DNA of 41,302 nucleotides from Candidatus Magasanikiibacteriota bacterium (GTDB taxonomy: Bacteria; Patescibacteriota; Patescibacteriia; Magasanikbacterales; UBA922), in contig JABIFP010000008.1 in assembly GCA_018650645.1 (NCBI GenBank), forward strand, positions 1-41,302, written 5' to 3'. The first letter of the stretch is position 1. Every line of letters starts with the position of its first letter. Positions 23,327 to 31,754 of this stretch are shown here, one piece after another. The notes under the pieces are model-generated. The model worked only from the letters and a program-made list of their open reading frames with translations, was not told the origin of the DNA and did no database searches. The position numbers were made by a program, and so were the translations under genes.

Positions 23327-24382
23327 ATGATTTGGATGTTTACTACTGCCGTAGCGCTTGCTGCGCTGCTTACCTGGGGAGTGCGACTACTCATGCTTCG
23401 GCTCAGCGTCGTTGATGCTCCAGAAGGGGGAAGAAAAATTCACAAAAAGCCGATTGCTCTTGGTGGTGGTTTGGCTATTTTTTTGACATGCTCAACCCTC
23501 ATGCTCATTCTTTTGCAGCAGGGAAAGCTCGGAGCAGATATTTCACCGAAAATAATTATTGGATGTGTGATTGCAGGGGCCGTGCTGATGATTGGGGGCT
23601 TCTTAGATGACAAACATCGTTGGAAGCCTAAAAAGCAGCTTATAGCCCCAATTATTGCCGCTGGCATCATTCTTACAGCTGGGCTTGGATTAGAAAGTGT
23701 GACAAATCCAACAGGTGGGCTATTAGCACTTAATCAAATTCGATTTACATTAGAAGGATTAGGGAACCTGGTGCTCTTTGCGGATACTGTTGTGTTCTTT
23801 TGGCTGATGGGAATGATGTTTACCACTAAATTTTTAGATGGACTTGATGGACTCGTTGCAGGAACCGCTGCCATTGGTGGGCTTATGATGTTTTTTGTTG
23901 CACGTCAACCGCAATGGTTTCAGCCAGAAGTGGCTATGGTAAGTCTCATTTTTGCGGGTGCGTGTGCTGGTTTTTTAGTATGGAATTTTCATCCAGCAAA
24001 AATATTTTTAGGCGAAGGGGGAAGTGTGTATACCGGATTTATGCTTGGCGTGCTTGCACTTATTTCTGGAAGTAAAATAGCGACAACGCTTCTTGTGATG
24101 GGTGTTCCTATTTTAGATGTTGCGCGCGTTATTGTAACAAGAAAAATGAAAGGGAAATCGATTTTTGAAGGAGATGATGAACATTTGCATTACAAATTAC
24201 TGCACTCTGGCCTTTCTCAGAAACAAACCGTGTATATTTTTTATGGCATCTCTGCACTTTTTGGCATGAGTACGCTATACTTACAAAGTAAAGAAAAACT
24301 GATGGCGTTAATACTCCTTGGAATCATGATGCTTTTTGTGGGCGTGTGGTTTTCTAAACATCCTTATGAGCAAGCAAAATAG
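23327..24382 (+). CDS. Polyprenyl-phosphate sugar-1-phosphate transferase (WecA/TagO/MraY superfamily)
   Basis: A 351-aa protein with about ten membrane segments. Family motifs are HKKPIALGGGLAIF near the N-terminus, GGFLDDKHRWKPKKQL (the Asp-Asp Mg2+ site), TTKFLDGLDGLVAG, FLGEGGSVYTGF and the cytoplasmic DDEHLHYKLLHSG, which reads HLHY where HIHH is usual. These enzymes attach UDP-HexNAc-1-phosphate to undecaprenyl phosphate and start a surface polysaccharide. The motifs fit WecA/TagO better than MraY. The ATG at 23327 follows an extended -10 box; an in-frame ATG at 23309 would overlap that box. A DUF192 gene overlaps the 3' end. Confidence 0.9.
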   Translation: MIWMFTTAVALAALLTWGVRLLMLRLSVVDAPEGGRKIHKKPIALGGGLAIFLTCSTLMLILLQQGKLGADISPKIIIGCVIAGAVLMIGGFLDDKHRWKPKKQLIAPIIAAGIILTAGLGLESVTNPTGGLLALNQIRFTLEGLGNLVLFADTVVFFWLMGMMFTTKFLDGLDGLVAGTAAIGGLMMFFVARQPQWFQPEVAMVSLIFAGACAGFLVWNFHPAKIFLGEGGSVYTGFMLGVLALISGSKIATTLLVMGVPILDVARVIVTRKMKGKSIFEGDDEHLHYKLLHSGLSQKQTVYIFYGISALFGMSTLYLQSKEKLMALILLGIMMLFVGVWFSKHPYEQAK

Positions 24383-24848
24383 AAAAAAGAAATATAAAAT
24401 TTGGTATTCATGGGGTATTGTGGTGCTTTTTGTTTTGAGTTTGAGCTATACCGTATTCATGCAATATCGGCATAAGGAAGCGATTATTTCTTTTGAGCAG
24501 CAAGAACTTCATGTGCAGATTGCGCATACACCAAAGCAGTGGCATAGAGGGCTTGGGAAAAAGGAAACGATTGCTCCATACGACGGGATGCTCTTTTTGT
24601 TCCCATTTTCACGTCGTCATGGCATTGTCATGAGGGACATGGGATTCCCAATAGATATTGTTTGGCTGGATAGAGGAACCATTATAGATATCGCTCCTCA
24701 GGCACAGCCTCAACCAGAGGCCGCAGAAGCTGATTTATACGTCTATTACCCCCGCATGGACGCAACTATGGTATTAGAGCTTGAAGCGGGGAAAGCGGCT
24801 AAAATTGGGCTTAAAATAGGGGATACTATGAACGTTGTGGAGGAGTAG
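24366..24848 (+). CDS. DUF192 family membrane-anchored protein
   Basis: A 160-aa protein. A basic N-terminus (SKQNRKKKYKIWYSW) precedes one membrane helix (GIVVLFVLSLSYTVFM). The DUF192 domain follows outside the membrane, with the hallmark RGLGKKETIAPYDGMLFLF, a HGIVMRDMGFPIDIVWLD core and a hydrophobic C-terminal strand (VLELEAGKAAKIGLKIGD). The domain is a small beta barrel of unknown biochemical function, common in bacteria and archaea. The gene starts inside the end of the transferase gene (17-nt overlap) and so is probably coexpressed with it. Confidence 0.9.
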   Translation: MSKQNRKKKYKIWYSWGIVVLFVLSLSYTVFMQYRHKEAIISFEQQELHVQIAHTPKQWHRGLGKKETIAPYDGMLFLFPFSRRHGIVMRDMGFPIDIVWLDRGTIIDIAPQAQPQPEAAEADLYVYYPRMDATMVLELEAGKAAKIGLKIGDTMNVVEE

Positions 24849-24850
24849 AT

Positions 24851-24879
24851 TGACATAATTAGGCCGTTAGGCTATAATG
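24851..24879 (+). promoter_or_regulatory. Consensus promoter of rplU
   Basis: A perfect sigma-70 promoter: TTGACA (24851-24856), 17 bp, TATAAT (24874-24879). It is the strongest match among the native genes, as expected for a ribosomal protein. The leader is about 65 nt. Confidence 0.92.
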
Positions 24880-24908
24880 GCGCCACTACATATGACCCTT
24901 TTGTGTGT

Positions 24909-24927
24909 GGTTTCCCGGTAAGAAACC
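24909..24927 (+). promoter_or_regulatory. Hairpin in the rplU leader
   Basis: GGTTTC (24909-24914) pairs with GAAACC (24922-24927) around CCGGTAA. It could be a binding site for autoregulation by L21, as known for other ribosomal protein leaders, but it does not match a leader class I can name. Confidence 0.45.
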
Positions 24928-24949
24928 AATATACTATAATAACAACACT

Positions 24950-25264
24950 ATGTTTGCAGTTATTGAAACAGGTGGAAAGCAGTATCTTGTAAAGAGTGGG
25001 CAAAAGCTCTCAATTGAAAAGATCGATGCTGAACCTGGGACAGACATCACTTTTGATAAAGTACTTCTCGTCGCTGATGAAGAAGGAAAAAATGTAAAGA
25101 TTGGCGCTCCATATATTGATGGCGTTACTATTACAGCAAAGGTAGATGAACAAATGCGAGAAAGAAAGATTCGCGTTGTAAAATACAAACGAAAAATTCG
25201 ATACAAACGTGTTCACGGACACAGACAGCACAAGAGTATTATCACTCTCGGAGCTATCGCATAA
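24950..25264 (+). CDS. rplU: 50S ribosomal protein L21
   Basis: A 104-aa L21, the usual length. It begins FAVIETGGKQYLVKSGQKL, continues with ITFDKVLLVADEEG and GAPYIDGVTITAKV, and ends in the basic RNA-binding segment IRYKRVHGHRQHKSII, all typical of the family. L21 binds 23S rRNA domain I. The ATG at 24950 gives the canonical start. The usual partner rpmA (L27) does not follow: a terminator comes directly after, then genes on the other strand. Confidence 0.98.
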   Translation: MFAVIETGGKQYLVKSGQKLSIEKIDAEPGTDITFDKVLLVADEEGKNVKIGAPYIDGVTITAKVDEQMRERKIRVVKYKRKIRYKRVHGHRQHKSIITLGAIA

Positions 25265-25267
25265 AAA

Positions 25268-25296
25268 AACAACCGGTTATACCGGTTGTTTTTTTT
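25268..25296 (+). terminator. Intrinsic terminator after rplU
   Basis: AACAACCGGT-TAT-ACCGGTTGTT (25268-25290) followed by T8. The symmetrical A/T flanks could also terminate the convergent minus-strand operon. Confidence 0.9.
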
Positions 25297-25308
25297 GTTG
25301 TAATACTA

Positions 25309-26079
25309 TTACACCGCAGGAGTTGCTGCTGGTGGAACGTAGGGTTGTCGCACTGTTGGTGGCATTCCTTTAATTGTTCGGTAAAAGTGAACGCCGGCCA
25401 TTAAGGTCATTGGAATGGTGATAAGTAATCCTACAAACAGGAAGAGCATTCCTGCAAAATTTATCAGTGAAAGTACAAGATATAGCGCAATCATTTCAAA
25501 CATGTGTCCGCGCATGATTTGTGCACTTCTTCTAAAAGAATCCATAATGGAGAGATCTTCGTCTAGCATGACGAGCATGAACATAGAATATTTGATAGCC
25601 CAGTACCATCCTACAATAAGTCCGGCTAATCCTCCCAAGATTGCAATGGTTGCTCCAAGCCAGACTATGCCAGAAATGCTCCAAATAATTAAACCGAGCA
25701 TAATCATGAAGAGCATAACTCCTGTAAGAAGGAAGTTATACAAGATAGATCCTCCTAAAAATCTGAAGAAATATTTTCCTTCAGTAAAGAGCATACTGAT
25801 TGTTGGTGTTTTTTCGTCACAGGCAACTAATCCAATTCTGATTAGCCCAAGTTGCAATAGTACATTCATAATAATGTATGCAATGAGGGCAATAATACCA
25901 ATAGAATAGTGCCATTCCCATCCAAAGCTCATAAGCAAATTGAGTCCAAATACAATTACCAATTGTAATAGAATAGCTCCAATAAGAAGTCCCATGTGTT
26001 GCTTCATTTTGTTCCATCCATAACTGAGCGCTTCAGAAATATCAGCGCGATGGATAGGGTGTGGTTGCGTTGTTTCCAT
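25309..26079 (-). CDS. Multi-pass membrane protein, unknown function
   Basis: A 256-aa integral membrane protein with about six hydrophobic segments, for example HMGLLIGAILLQLVIVFGL, WLGATIAILGGLAGLIVGWY and NFAGMLFLFVGLLITIPMTL. The layout resembles DUF975 or the membrane domain of glycerophosphodiester phosphodiesterase-like proteins: an amphipathic N-terminal helix (ISEALSYGWNKMKQHMGL), and a central SFRRSAQIMRGHMFEMIALY motif after the charged DEDLSIMDS. It ends in a Pro-rich tail. It lies 33 bp downstream of the Wzy-like gene and may be its last operon partner or have its own start. No function can be given. Confidence 0.7.
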   Translation of the reverse strand: METTQPHPIHRADISEALSYGWNKMKQHMGLLIGAILLQLVIVFGLNLLMSFGWEWHYSIGIIALIAYIIMNVLLQLGLIRIGLVACDEKTPTISMLFTEGKYFFRFLGGSILYNFLLTGVMLFMIMLGLIIWSISGIVWLGATIAILGGLAGLIVGWYWAIKYSMFMLVMLDEDLSIMDSFRRSAQIMRGHMFEMIALYLVLSLINFAGMLFLFVGLLITIPMTLMAGVHFYRTIKGMPPTVRQPYVPPAATPAV

Positions 26080-26112
26080 AGAAAAATAGTTATATATAAG
26101 TACAGTATATCA

Positions 26113-27585
26113 TTATTCAGGTAAGATATGCAGTTTGTGATGAATCCATTCGAGCATATCGTGTCTATGAGGTGCTTCAGGTAATGTCATGCTGATGCTG
26201 AGGGTGATAAACAAAATACCGTAAATATGGAATAGGCCAGGACCAAATATGCCTAAGAAACACAGGGTCATAAGTGCCGCAATAACACCGCGGTCAACGC
26301 TTCTGCTGTGGTGGGCATGTAAAATATGACTATGGAGCGCTACAATAATCGACCCAATAAGGATAAGCACACTGGCCAGTCCAAGGATGCCAAGTTCTGC
26401 CCATAGTTCTAATAGTCCCCAGTCAAAATGCCTTGTGGTAATAGACATGCCTGAGAGTGGATGAGGAAAGGTAATGGTAGCGCCAAGTCCATGACCAAGG
26501 ATTGGCCGCTCAATAATCATGTCCCAGACGCGTGGTAACACGGCCATGCGGGTATAAGTGCTGTATTCAATCTCGGGTTCAGAAAAACTTTGAATACGAT
26601 TGGTAAGCAGCTCAATTCCCGTGCTGGTCCCAAGGCTTGCTGACAGATTCAGTGCAAGGAACATACCGGCAGTAATAAGCAGTGAAATAAGTCCAACTTT
26701 TATCCAGTCAGCAACGTATTGTTTTCTAAAGAGCAGTAGGTATCCAACGATCGCTCCGAGTGCATATGCTCTTGATAAATCGAGTACTAATATAAGCAGC
26801 ATTGGAATAATCAAATACCAAAGCTGATATTTTTTGCTATGCAATTTGAGTGAATAAACAACCGTAAGGAAAAGGGGAATCAGGAGATGTACGGGCGCTA
26901 CAATGCGGAAGAATCCATTGTGCATATCCGTGATTTTCTGTGCACCTGCATCTCTTAGCCAAGAATAGAATGGATCGTGGATGATACTTATTCCTGTGGT
27001 AAATAAGATAAAGAGCATGAGTTCCCACAGCACCGTACCAAATACAAAAGCTACAATAAGGGCAGTAAGCTCTTTTTGGAAGCGTTTTCTTTTAATCATG
27101 TGAAAGAGCGGGGGAATCAGTAAGAAGTATAAGTACGGGAGGGTATCTTGAAGCACTGCAACAAGGCCATTCCCGAGGAGTGTTCCACGCACTGCCCCAA
27201 TCAGAATAAATACTGCTGCGGGTAAAAAGATATAAAATAATCGATGTGGAATGTACACTTCTTTTCTGTGACCTGCACTTGAAATGAGGTGGAGCATCCA
27301 GACAAGGATAAATGTAATGAGAAGTGCGGAGCGAAGTGACAGCCCAAACAGCTCAAGGTATTGGCCATTTCCCCCAAGAAGGAGTTCTGCAATGAGTAAA
27401 AAAATCGCTGTATCTCTATCTTTGTAATAGAGTGACGCAAGGCCCATACATAACCCAATAACAATCAGTGCTTGGAATATGAGTGCATCAGTAAACACAT
27501 ATGATGCTGCGCGAAGGGCAAAGAAGCCCCCAATATATGCAGCGAGGTGTTTTGCCGATAGTCGAGACTTCCATTGAAAGCGCAT
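26113..27585 (-). CDS. O-antigen ligase/polymerase-like membrane protein (Wzy/WaaL fold)
   Basis: A 490-aa polytopic protein with about eleven membrane segments. The characteristic large loop near the C-terminus (ERPILGHGLGATITF and HFDWGLLELWAELGILGLA) is the Wzy_C/O-antigen ligase signature, in which Arg, His and a Gly-rich stretch are conserved. Such enzymes polymerise lipid-linked repeat units or transfer finished glycan to an acceptor. With the dehydrogenase, the epimerase, the WecA/TagO-like enzyme and the GT2, it points to an elaborated cell-surface polysaccharide. It lies 9 bp after fmt and is probably cotranscribed with it. Confidence 0.82.
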   Translation of the reverse strand: MRFQWKSRLSAKHLAAYIGGFFALRAASYVFTDALIFQALIVIGLCMGLASLYYKDRDTAIFLLIAELLLGGNGQYLELFGLSLRSALLITFILVWMLHLISSAGHRKEVYIPHRLFYIFLPAAVFILIGAVRGTLLGNGLVAVLQDTLPYLYFLLIPPLFHMIKRKRFQKELTALIVAFVFGTVLWELMLFILFTTGISIIHDPFYSWLRDAGAQKITDMHNGFFRIVAPVHLLIPLFLTVVYSLKLHSKKYQLWYLIIPMLLILVLDLSRAYALGAIVGYLLLFRKQYVADWIKVGLISLLITAGMFLALNLSASLGTSTGIELLTNRIQSFSEPEIEYSTYTRMAVLPRVWDMIIERPILGHGLGATITFPHPLSGMSITTRHFDWGLLELWAELGILGLASVLILIGSIIVALHSHILHAHHSRSVDRGVIAALMTLCFLGIFGPGLFHIYGILFITLSISMTLPEAPHRHDMLEWIHHKLHILPE

Positions 27586-27594
27586 AGAAAAGTA

Positions 27595-28521
27595 TTAGCG
27601 ACAAGCGAGTGGAAGGGAGGATGCATTACCGTGTAAAAACACTTCAGAAGTAGTTGCTGGTTTCCCCTCCAGTTGAATAGATGTTACTTCAAGTGTTCCT
27701 GTAATAGTTTGTAAAAAAAGTGATCCATGGGCGGTAAACAGTGTTCCAGGAGCATGATCAGTTTTTTCTGCGCCAGGTAAGAGGTGCAGTAATTTGATTC
27801 GTTTGTCGTTTGCTGTGGTCCAGACGCCTGGCCATGGTGTTAATCCTCTGTATTGGTTATATATATTTGTTGCTGATGCATTCCAATCGATTCGGCCATC
27901 GTCTCTTGAAAGCAATTTGCAATGCGTTGCTTCAGCATCATTCTGCGCTTTAGGAAGAAGCTCTCCGGCAACATATGCTGGTGCGGCTTTAAGAAGTGCA
28001 CGAGTGGAAAGTGGCGCAAGTCGCTGATCTAGTTGTGCGTAGGTTTCATCAGGATGTATATCGATTGATTCTTGTAAAATTATTGGCCCTGTATCCATTC
28101 CTGCATCCATTTTCATAATGGTTACACCCGTGACGGTTTCTCCGTGTACAAGCGCTGACTGGATAGGGGATGCACCTCTGTATTTTGGTAAAAGTGATGT
28201 GTGCGTGTTGAGCGTGCCATGAGTAGGTCCTTCTACAATTGATTCTGGAATGATTTTTCCGTACTGCGCTACAATGTTGAGATCATATGCATCTGCGTCG
28301 TATGTATATTTTTTTAATGATGCGGGTTGATCTACTGAAATATCATGGGCAAGCGCAAGGAGCTTGGTTTCTGGAGCTGTCATCACCTTTTTTCTGCCTA
28401 CAGGCTTGTCTGGTTGGGTAATAACTTTCTTTACACAAAAAAGAGGACTATCAATAAGTCCCTTTAATACGGTTGCCGCAAAGGTGTGCGTCCCAAAAAA
28501 AGCAATGTCTATAGGTTTCAT
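27595..28521 (-). CDS. fmt: Methionyl-tRNA formyltransferase
   Basis: A 308-aa Fmt. The start at 28521 gives MKPIDIAFFGTHTFAA, the normal N-terminus; an ATG six codons upstream is possible. The N-terminal domain has the catalytic Asn105 and His107 (LNTHTSLLPKYRGASPIQ) and Asp143 in KMDAGMDTGPI. The C-terminal tRNA-binding domain contains GLTPWPGVWT. The enzyme formylates Met-tRNA(fMet) with 10-formyl-THF. It follows def, the deformylase that removes the same group later, after 43 bp; the two genes are commonly paired. Confidence 0.96.
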   Translation of the reverse strand: MKPIDIAFFGTHTFAATVLKGLIDSPLFCVKKVITQPDKPVGRKKVMTAPETKLLALAHDISVDQPASLKKYTYDADAYDLNIVAQYGKIIPESIVEGPTHGTLNTHTSLLPKYRGASPIQSALVHGETVTGVTIMKMDAGMDTGPIILQESIDIHPDETYAQLDQRLAPLSTRALLKAAPAYVAGELLPKAQNDAEATHCKLLSRDDGRIDWNASATNIYNQYRGLTPWPGVWTTANDKRIKLLHLLPGAEKTDHAPGTLFTAHGSLFLQTITGTLEVTSIQLEGKPATTSEVFLHGNASSLPLACR

Positions 28522-28564
28522 ACCCCTATAGGGTAGCATTTTAGCGCTAATAAATCAATGCAAT

Positions 28565-29074
28565 TTAGGGTTTTGATGAAACGATGTCAACGGCCTTATC
28601 AATAAAGAGAATTCCGTCTAAATGGTCAGTTTCGTGCTGAATGACGCGTGCAAAGTAGCCTTTTGCTTCAAATTCAATTTTTTCACCATCTCTTTTTAAT
28701 GCACTTACACGAATCGATCCGAATCGTTTTACTTTTCCGTAGGTATTTGGCACGGAAAGACAGCCTTCAGTATCCCAAAGTGTTTTTTTTGTAGTTTTTT
28801 CCCAAACTGGATTTATCAGAACAAGTTCTTGGTCAACAGGTAATGACCCAGTATAGACTTTAAATCGTTTGAGCGCTTCTATTCCAACAGAAAATGCGCG
28901 AAGTTGTTTCCCTATTTGCGGTGCTGCAATGCCAATACCATCATCTGCATGCATGGTAGCAATCATGTTATCAAAAAATTGCTGCATATCTGGAGATGCA
29001 ATTATTTTCTGATCGATTTCTTGCGATCTTTTTCTGAGGCGCTCGTCTGGCGCTTGAAGGACTGGTAAAACCAT
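28565..29074 (-). CDS. def: Peptide deformylase
   Basis: A 169-aa Def, the usual length. The three family motifs are present: GIGIAAPQIG (motif I), EGCLSVP with the metal-binding Cys (motif II) and QHETDHLDG with the HExxH metal ligands and catalytic Glu (motif III). It removes the N-formyl group from nascent proteins. The ATG is one base after the priA-like stop (TAA-T-ATG on the minus strand), so translation is probably coupled. fmt follows in the same direction. Confidence 0.97.
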   Translation of the reverse strand: MVLPVLQAPDERLRKRSQEIDQKIIASPDMQQFFDNMIATMHADDGIGIAAPQIGKQLRAFSVGIEALKRFKVYTGSLPVDQELVLINPVWEKTTKKTLWDTEGCLSVPNTYGKVKRFGSIRVSALKRDGEKIEFEAKGYFARVIQHETDHLDGILFIDKAVDIVSSKP

Positions 29075-29075
29075 A

Positions 29076-30923
29076 TTAGGCGTATCCGATAATAGTTTGT
29101 GGATGAGGATCTATCTGCCACCTCGCTCCAACATGAGCGTTCAGCATCAGCAAATCATTCATCCAATTTTCATGAGGTATCCGTGCGAGTATAGCATACC
29201 AACTCATTCCCTTGTAGCGGAGTGGTAATATCTGGTACGGATCTGAAATTGTAATCGCTGAAGAGCGATTTGTCAATGCCTGCATAAGTGCTGCATGTTG
29301 TTTTTTGGCTATGCTCAGCGCTTTTTCTTTTGACCTGTCGCCAAAAAGATAGCGTACACTAAAGCAGTATGGTGGGTATTTTAGGGCGTGCCGCAGTTCT
29401 AGTTCATGTTTATAAAAGCTAGATTGATCTTGGAGCGATTGTAAGAGTGTGTGGTCAGGCGATTTGGTTTCTATGATAAGCGATGCTGATGGATTCAATT
29501 TATAGCGCATTTGGGCTAAGGTGTGCCATAGTTTTTCTCCAGCCATCACTTCCGGAACGGCAAGCGTATTATCGATATCAAGATACACAACATGCATGAG
29601 CGTTGCCCAGTCAACTATGGGAAGTGCCTTTTGGGTTCCTATAATAATCGGATTTGTTATTTCTTGGAGCATCTCTGATTGATCCACATCGCTATCAATG
29701 CGCACAATACGTGCTGCGATTGATGGGTGCAGCGATTTCACAAATTCTGCCATGTGTTCTGTTCCAGATCCACGCAGTCTTACATAATTTGAATTGCATT
29801 CTGGGCAAACGGAATGTACGGTGCCTTGGCGCTTGCAGTAATGGCAGCGAAGCGTGTTGTCGGATGCGTAATACACAAAGGGTTTATCGCAATGCGTGCA
29901 GGCATTTACATGCCCACAGTCTTGGCAGCTCAGTGATGACGCATAGCCTCTTCTATTTAGATAAAGGAGTATAGCTCCTTCGGCATCTGGAAGCAGGGCC
30001 TGCACAGAAGGGGCGAGCGGTGCATATTCTTTTGCGCTGCCCGCTGCTCGCATATCAATAATGTGCATCTTTGCGGCATGTTCGCTTTGCTTTGGCAGCG
30101 TAACCGATTCTTGCGCATACGCTTCAAGAGAAAGCGAGTACGACATGCGCAGCGTGTTTACACCAAAAATTCTGCAGAGCAGCCATGCAATGTCACGTGC
30201 GTCATACCGTGGTTGTTGCTCCCAACTTTTGTGATGATCAGAATGCTCCTCGTCTACAATAATCGATGTAAGAGAAAAGTAGGGAAGTAGTGCAGCACTT
30301 TTTGTTCCAATAATAAGTTTAGCTTCTCCATTTCTAATGGCAAGCCAGTTGGTAAATTGCTGTTTTACGGTGAGCCTTGAATGCCAAAGGGTGGGATGTT
30401 TTTCCTGCAGTGCTTTTGCTAATGCATTGGCAGCTCGCTCTGTAGGAACTAACATAAGCGTTTGGCCTTTTTTTGCCATAGCCTTTTCAATATACTCGAG
30501 CCGTTCGCTCGGTTCTGCATATTGTTTTGCTGCAAATGAGCCCGTCCCTTTTGTGGGTGTTGCTGTAGCAAAAGAAACTGTTTGCAGTTTTCTTTTTTGC
30601 ATTGGCAAAAGTGCCATCTTAATAATTGTGCCAAGTGAAACGCCATACCACTTAGAGACAATCACATATTGGTGCAAATGCGCTTTTGAGAGTATTGGAT
30701 CGGGTTGAACAATACTGTTCACTTCTTTTACAGTATATTCTCTGGAATTTGCATTAGCATCAGGTTCAATCGATTGGACCACACCAAAACTCATTGATTT
30801 GCGAAGGGGAATGGTGACGAGTTGCCCAATACAAAGATCCTCCTGCAATGCAGGAGGAACGTCGTAATCAAATTGGTGCATCCCCGCGGGCATGCGTGCT
30901 ATTGGGATAATCTGCGCAATCAT
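29076..30923 (-). CDS. PriA-like primosomal protein, helicase-dead
   Basis: A 615-aa PriA homologue, shorter than the usual 700-740 aa. The N-terminal 3'-DNA-binding domain is present (FDYDVPPALQEDLCIGQLVTIPL, FGVVQSI). Walker A is gone: YAEPSERLEY (135-144) replaces the GxTGSGKTEVY stretch. Walker B is kept (IIVDEEH, 221-227), as is RYDARD. The usual LGSATPSLES motif reads RMSYSLSLEA, GTQMIAKGHDFP reads GTQKALPIVDWA, and the arginine-finger motif QVAGRAGR is absent. All eight zinc cysteines remain as four CxxC pairs (333-376), as does LNRRGYAS. It probably keeps DNA and protein binding for replication restart without unwinding. It is embedded in an intact operon, so it is not simply decaying. 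Confidence 0.85.
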   Translation of the reverse strand: MIAQIIPIARMPAGMHQFDYDVPPALQEDLCIGQLVTIPLRKSMSFGVVQSIEPDANANSREYTVKEVNSIVQPDPILSKAHLHQYVIVSKWYGVSLGTIIKMALLPMQKRKLQTVSFATATPTKGTGSFAAKQYAEPSERLEYIEKAMAKKGQTLMLVPTERAANALAKALQEKHPTLWHSRLTVKQQFTNWLAIRNGEAKLIIGTKSAALLPYFSLTSIIVDEEHSDHHKSWEQQPRYDARDIAWLLCRIFGVNTLRMSYSLSLEAYAQESVTLPKQSEHAAKMHIIDMRAAGSAKEYAPLAPSVQALLPDAEGAILLYLNRRGYASSLSCQDCGHVNACTHCDKPFVYYASDNTLRCHYCKRQGTVHSVCPECNSNYVRLRGSGTEHMAEFVKSLHPSIAARIVRIDSDVDQSEMLQEITNPIIIGTQKALPIVDWATLMHVVYLDIDNTLAVPEVMAGEKLWHTLAQMRYKLNPSASLIIETKSPDHTLLQSLQDQSSFYKHELELRHALKYPPYCFSVRYLFGDRSKEKALSIAKKQHAALMQALTNRSSAITISDPYQILPLRYKGMSWYAILARIPHENWMNDLLMLNAHVGARWQIDPHPQTIIGYA

Positions 30924-30947
30924 TTCAGTAGGGTTACTGCTATCATC

Positions 30948-31748
30948 TTAGTCGATATGAAAATTTCCCGTCAAGTATCCAACCCCAAATGGATGTTCAT
31001 AAGCATATTTTTCAAAGGCACATTTCATTGGACCAATGGCTCCACAGGCTATAAGAAGTGAGCGGTAACCACATTCTTGTGCACCTTGTACCATTTCAGG
31101 ATCCATATTCACCAGCCCCTGCGTATCATGTGTTGCTAATATTTGCATGAGCGCGCTATCAAACTCAGACCCCTTTGGATGGAGGCCACCAGGAGATCCT
31201 TTGGTGAGGGTATGTGACAAGTCGCCGGAAGAGAGAATGGCAACGCGCTTGTTGCTGTCCATAAATACTTCATGCAAAAGGTTTCCAAATATCACATGCT
31301 GTTCTGGTGTTCCACCACTAAAACCAATTGGCAAGATTTTTACGTCAGGTAAGTTTTTGGTAAGCATGAAGAGGGGAACAGAAGAACCATGCCCAAGTTT
31401 TGATTCAGTAATGAGTGTAACAGGGTATTCAGAAATGCCATTTGCTCTTGTTGTGACATTGGCCGCTAAATCAGGCGATCCTTTCCAGCTCATGGCCGTA
31501 GTCATGTCCCCAAACTCAGCAAAATTTGATTCGTATGATGTGTGTGCATTAATCACAAACGCATCCTCAAATACGCCTTCGTGCGGAGAAATAATACAAA
31601 TGACATCTGGTTTTGCCAAATAAAGATCTTGCTCTAATGTTGCCAGACCTTGGATTGTTTTTTTCAGCTCGTTTTGTCCTTCGTCTTTCCCAATTGCAGG
31701 GATAAGTGCGAGTGGATGGGGAGTGATACCAGCAAAGACAATTGCCAT
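30948..31748 (-). CDS. MEMO-like / class III extradiol dioxygenase-fold protein
   Basis: A 266-aa protein of the LigB/MEMO superfamily. Likely metal-ligand histidines sit in ITPHPLALIP (near residue 11), ISPHEG (near 54), LGHGSSVPLF and SSGDLSH. Members include catechol-type ring-cleaving dioxygenases and the MEMO part of the AmmeMemoRadiSam group, whose chemistry is still unclear. Its usual partners, AMMECR1 and a radical-SAM protein, are not adjacent here. It lies between a peptidoglycan hydrolase and the priA-like gene in the minus-strand operon, with short gaps (6 and 24 bp). The family is fairly sure; the reaction is not. Confidence 0.82.
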   Translation of the reverse strand: MAIVFAGITPHPLALIPAIGKDEGQNELKKTIQGLATLEQDLYLAKPDVICIISPHEGVFEDAFVINAHTSYESNFAEFGDMTTAMSWKGSPDLAANVTTRANGISEYPVTLITESKLGHGSSVPLFMLTKNLPDVKILPIGFSGGTPEQHVIFGNLLHEVFMDSNKRVAILSSGDLSHTLTKGSPGGLHPKGSEFDSALMQILATHDTQGLVNMDPEMVQGAQECGYRSLLIACGAIGPMKCAFEKYAYEHPFGVGYLTGNFHID

Positions 31749-31754
31749 AAAATA

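Noticed and set aside
22517-23330. Plus-strand frames across the lipoprotein cassette
   Set aside because: They are Arg/Ala/Pro-rich translations typical of GC-rich antisense frames, with no start signals. The minus-strand gene has a promoter, a ribosome site, a signal peptide and a terminator.
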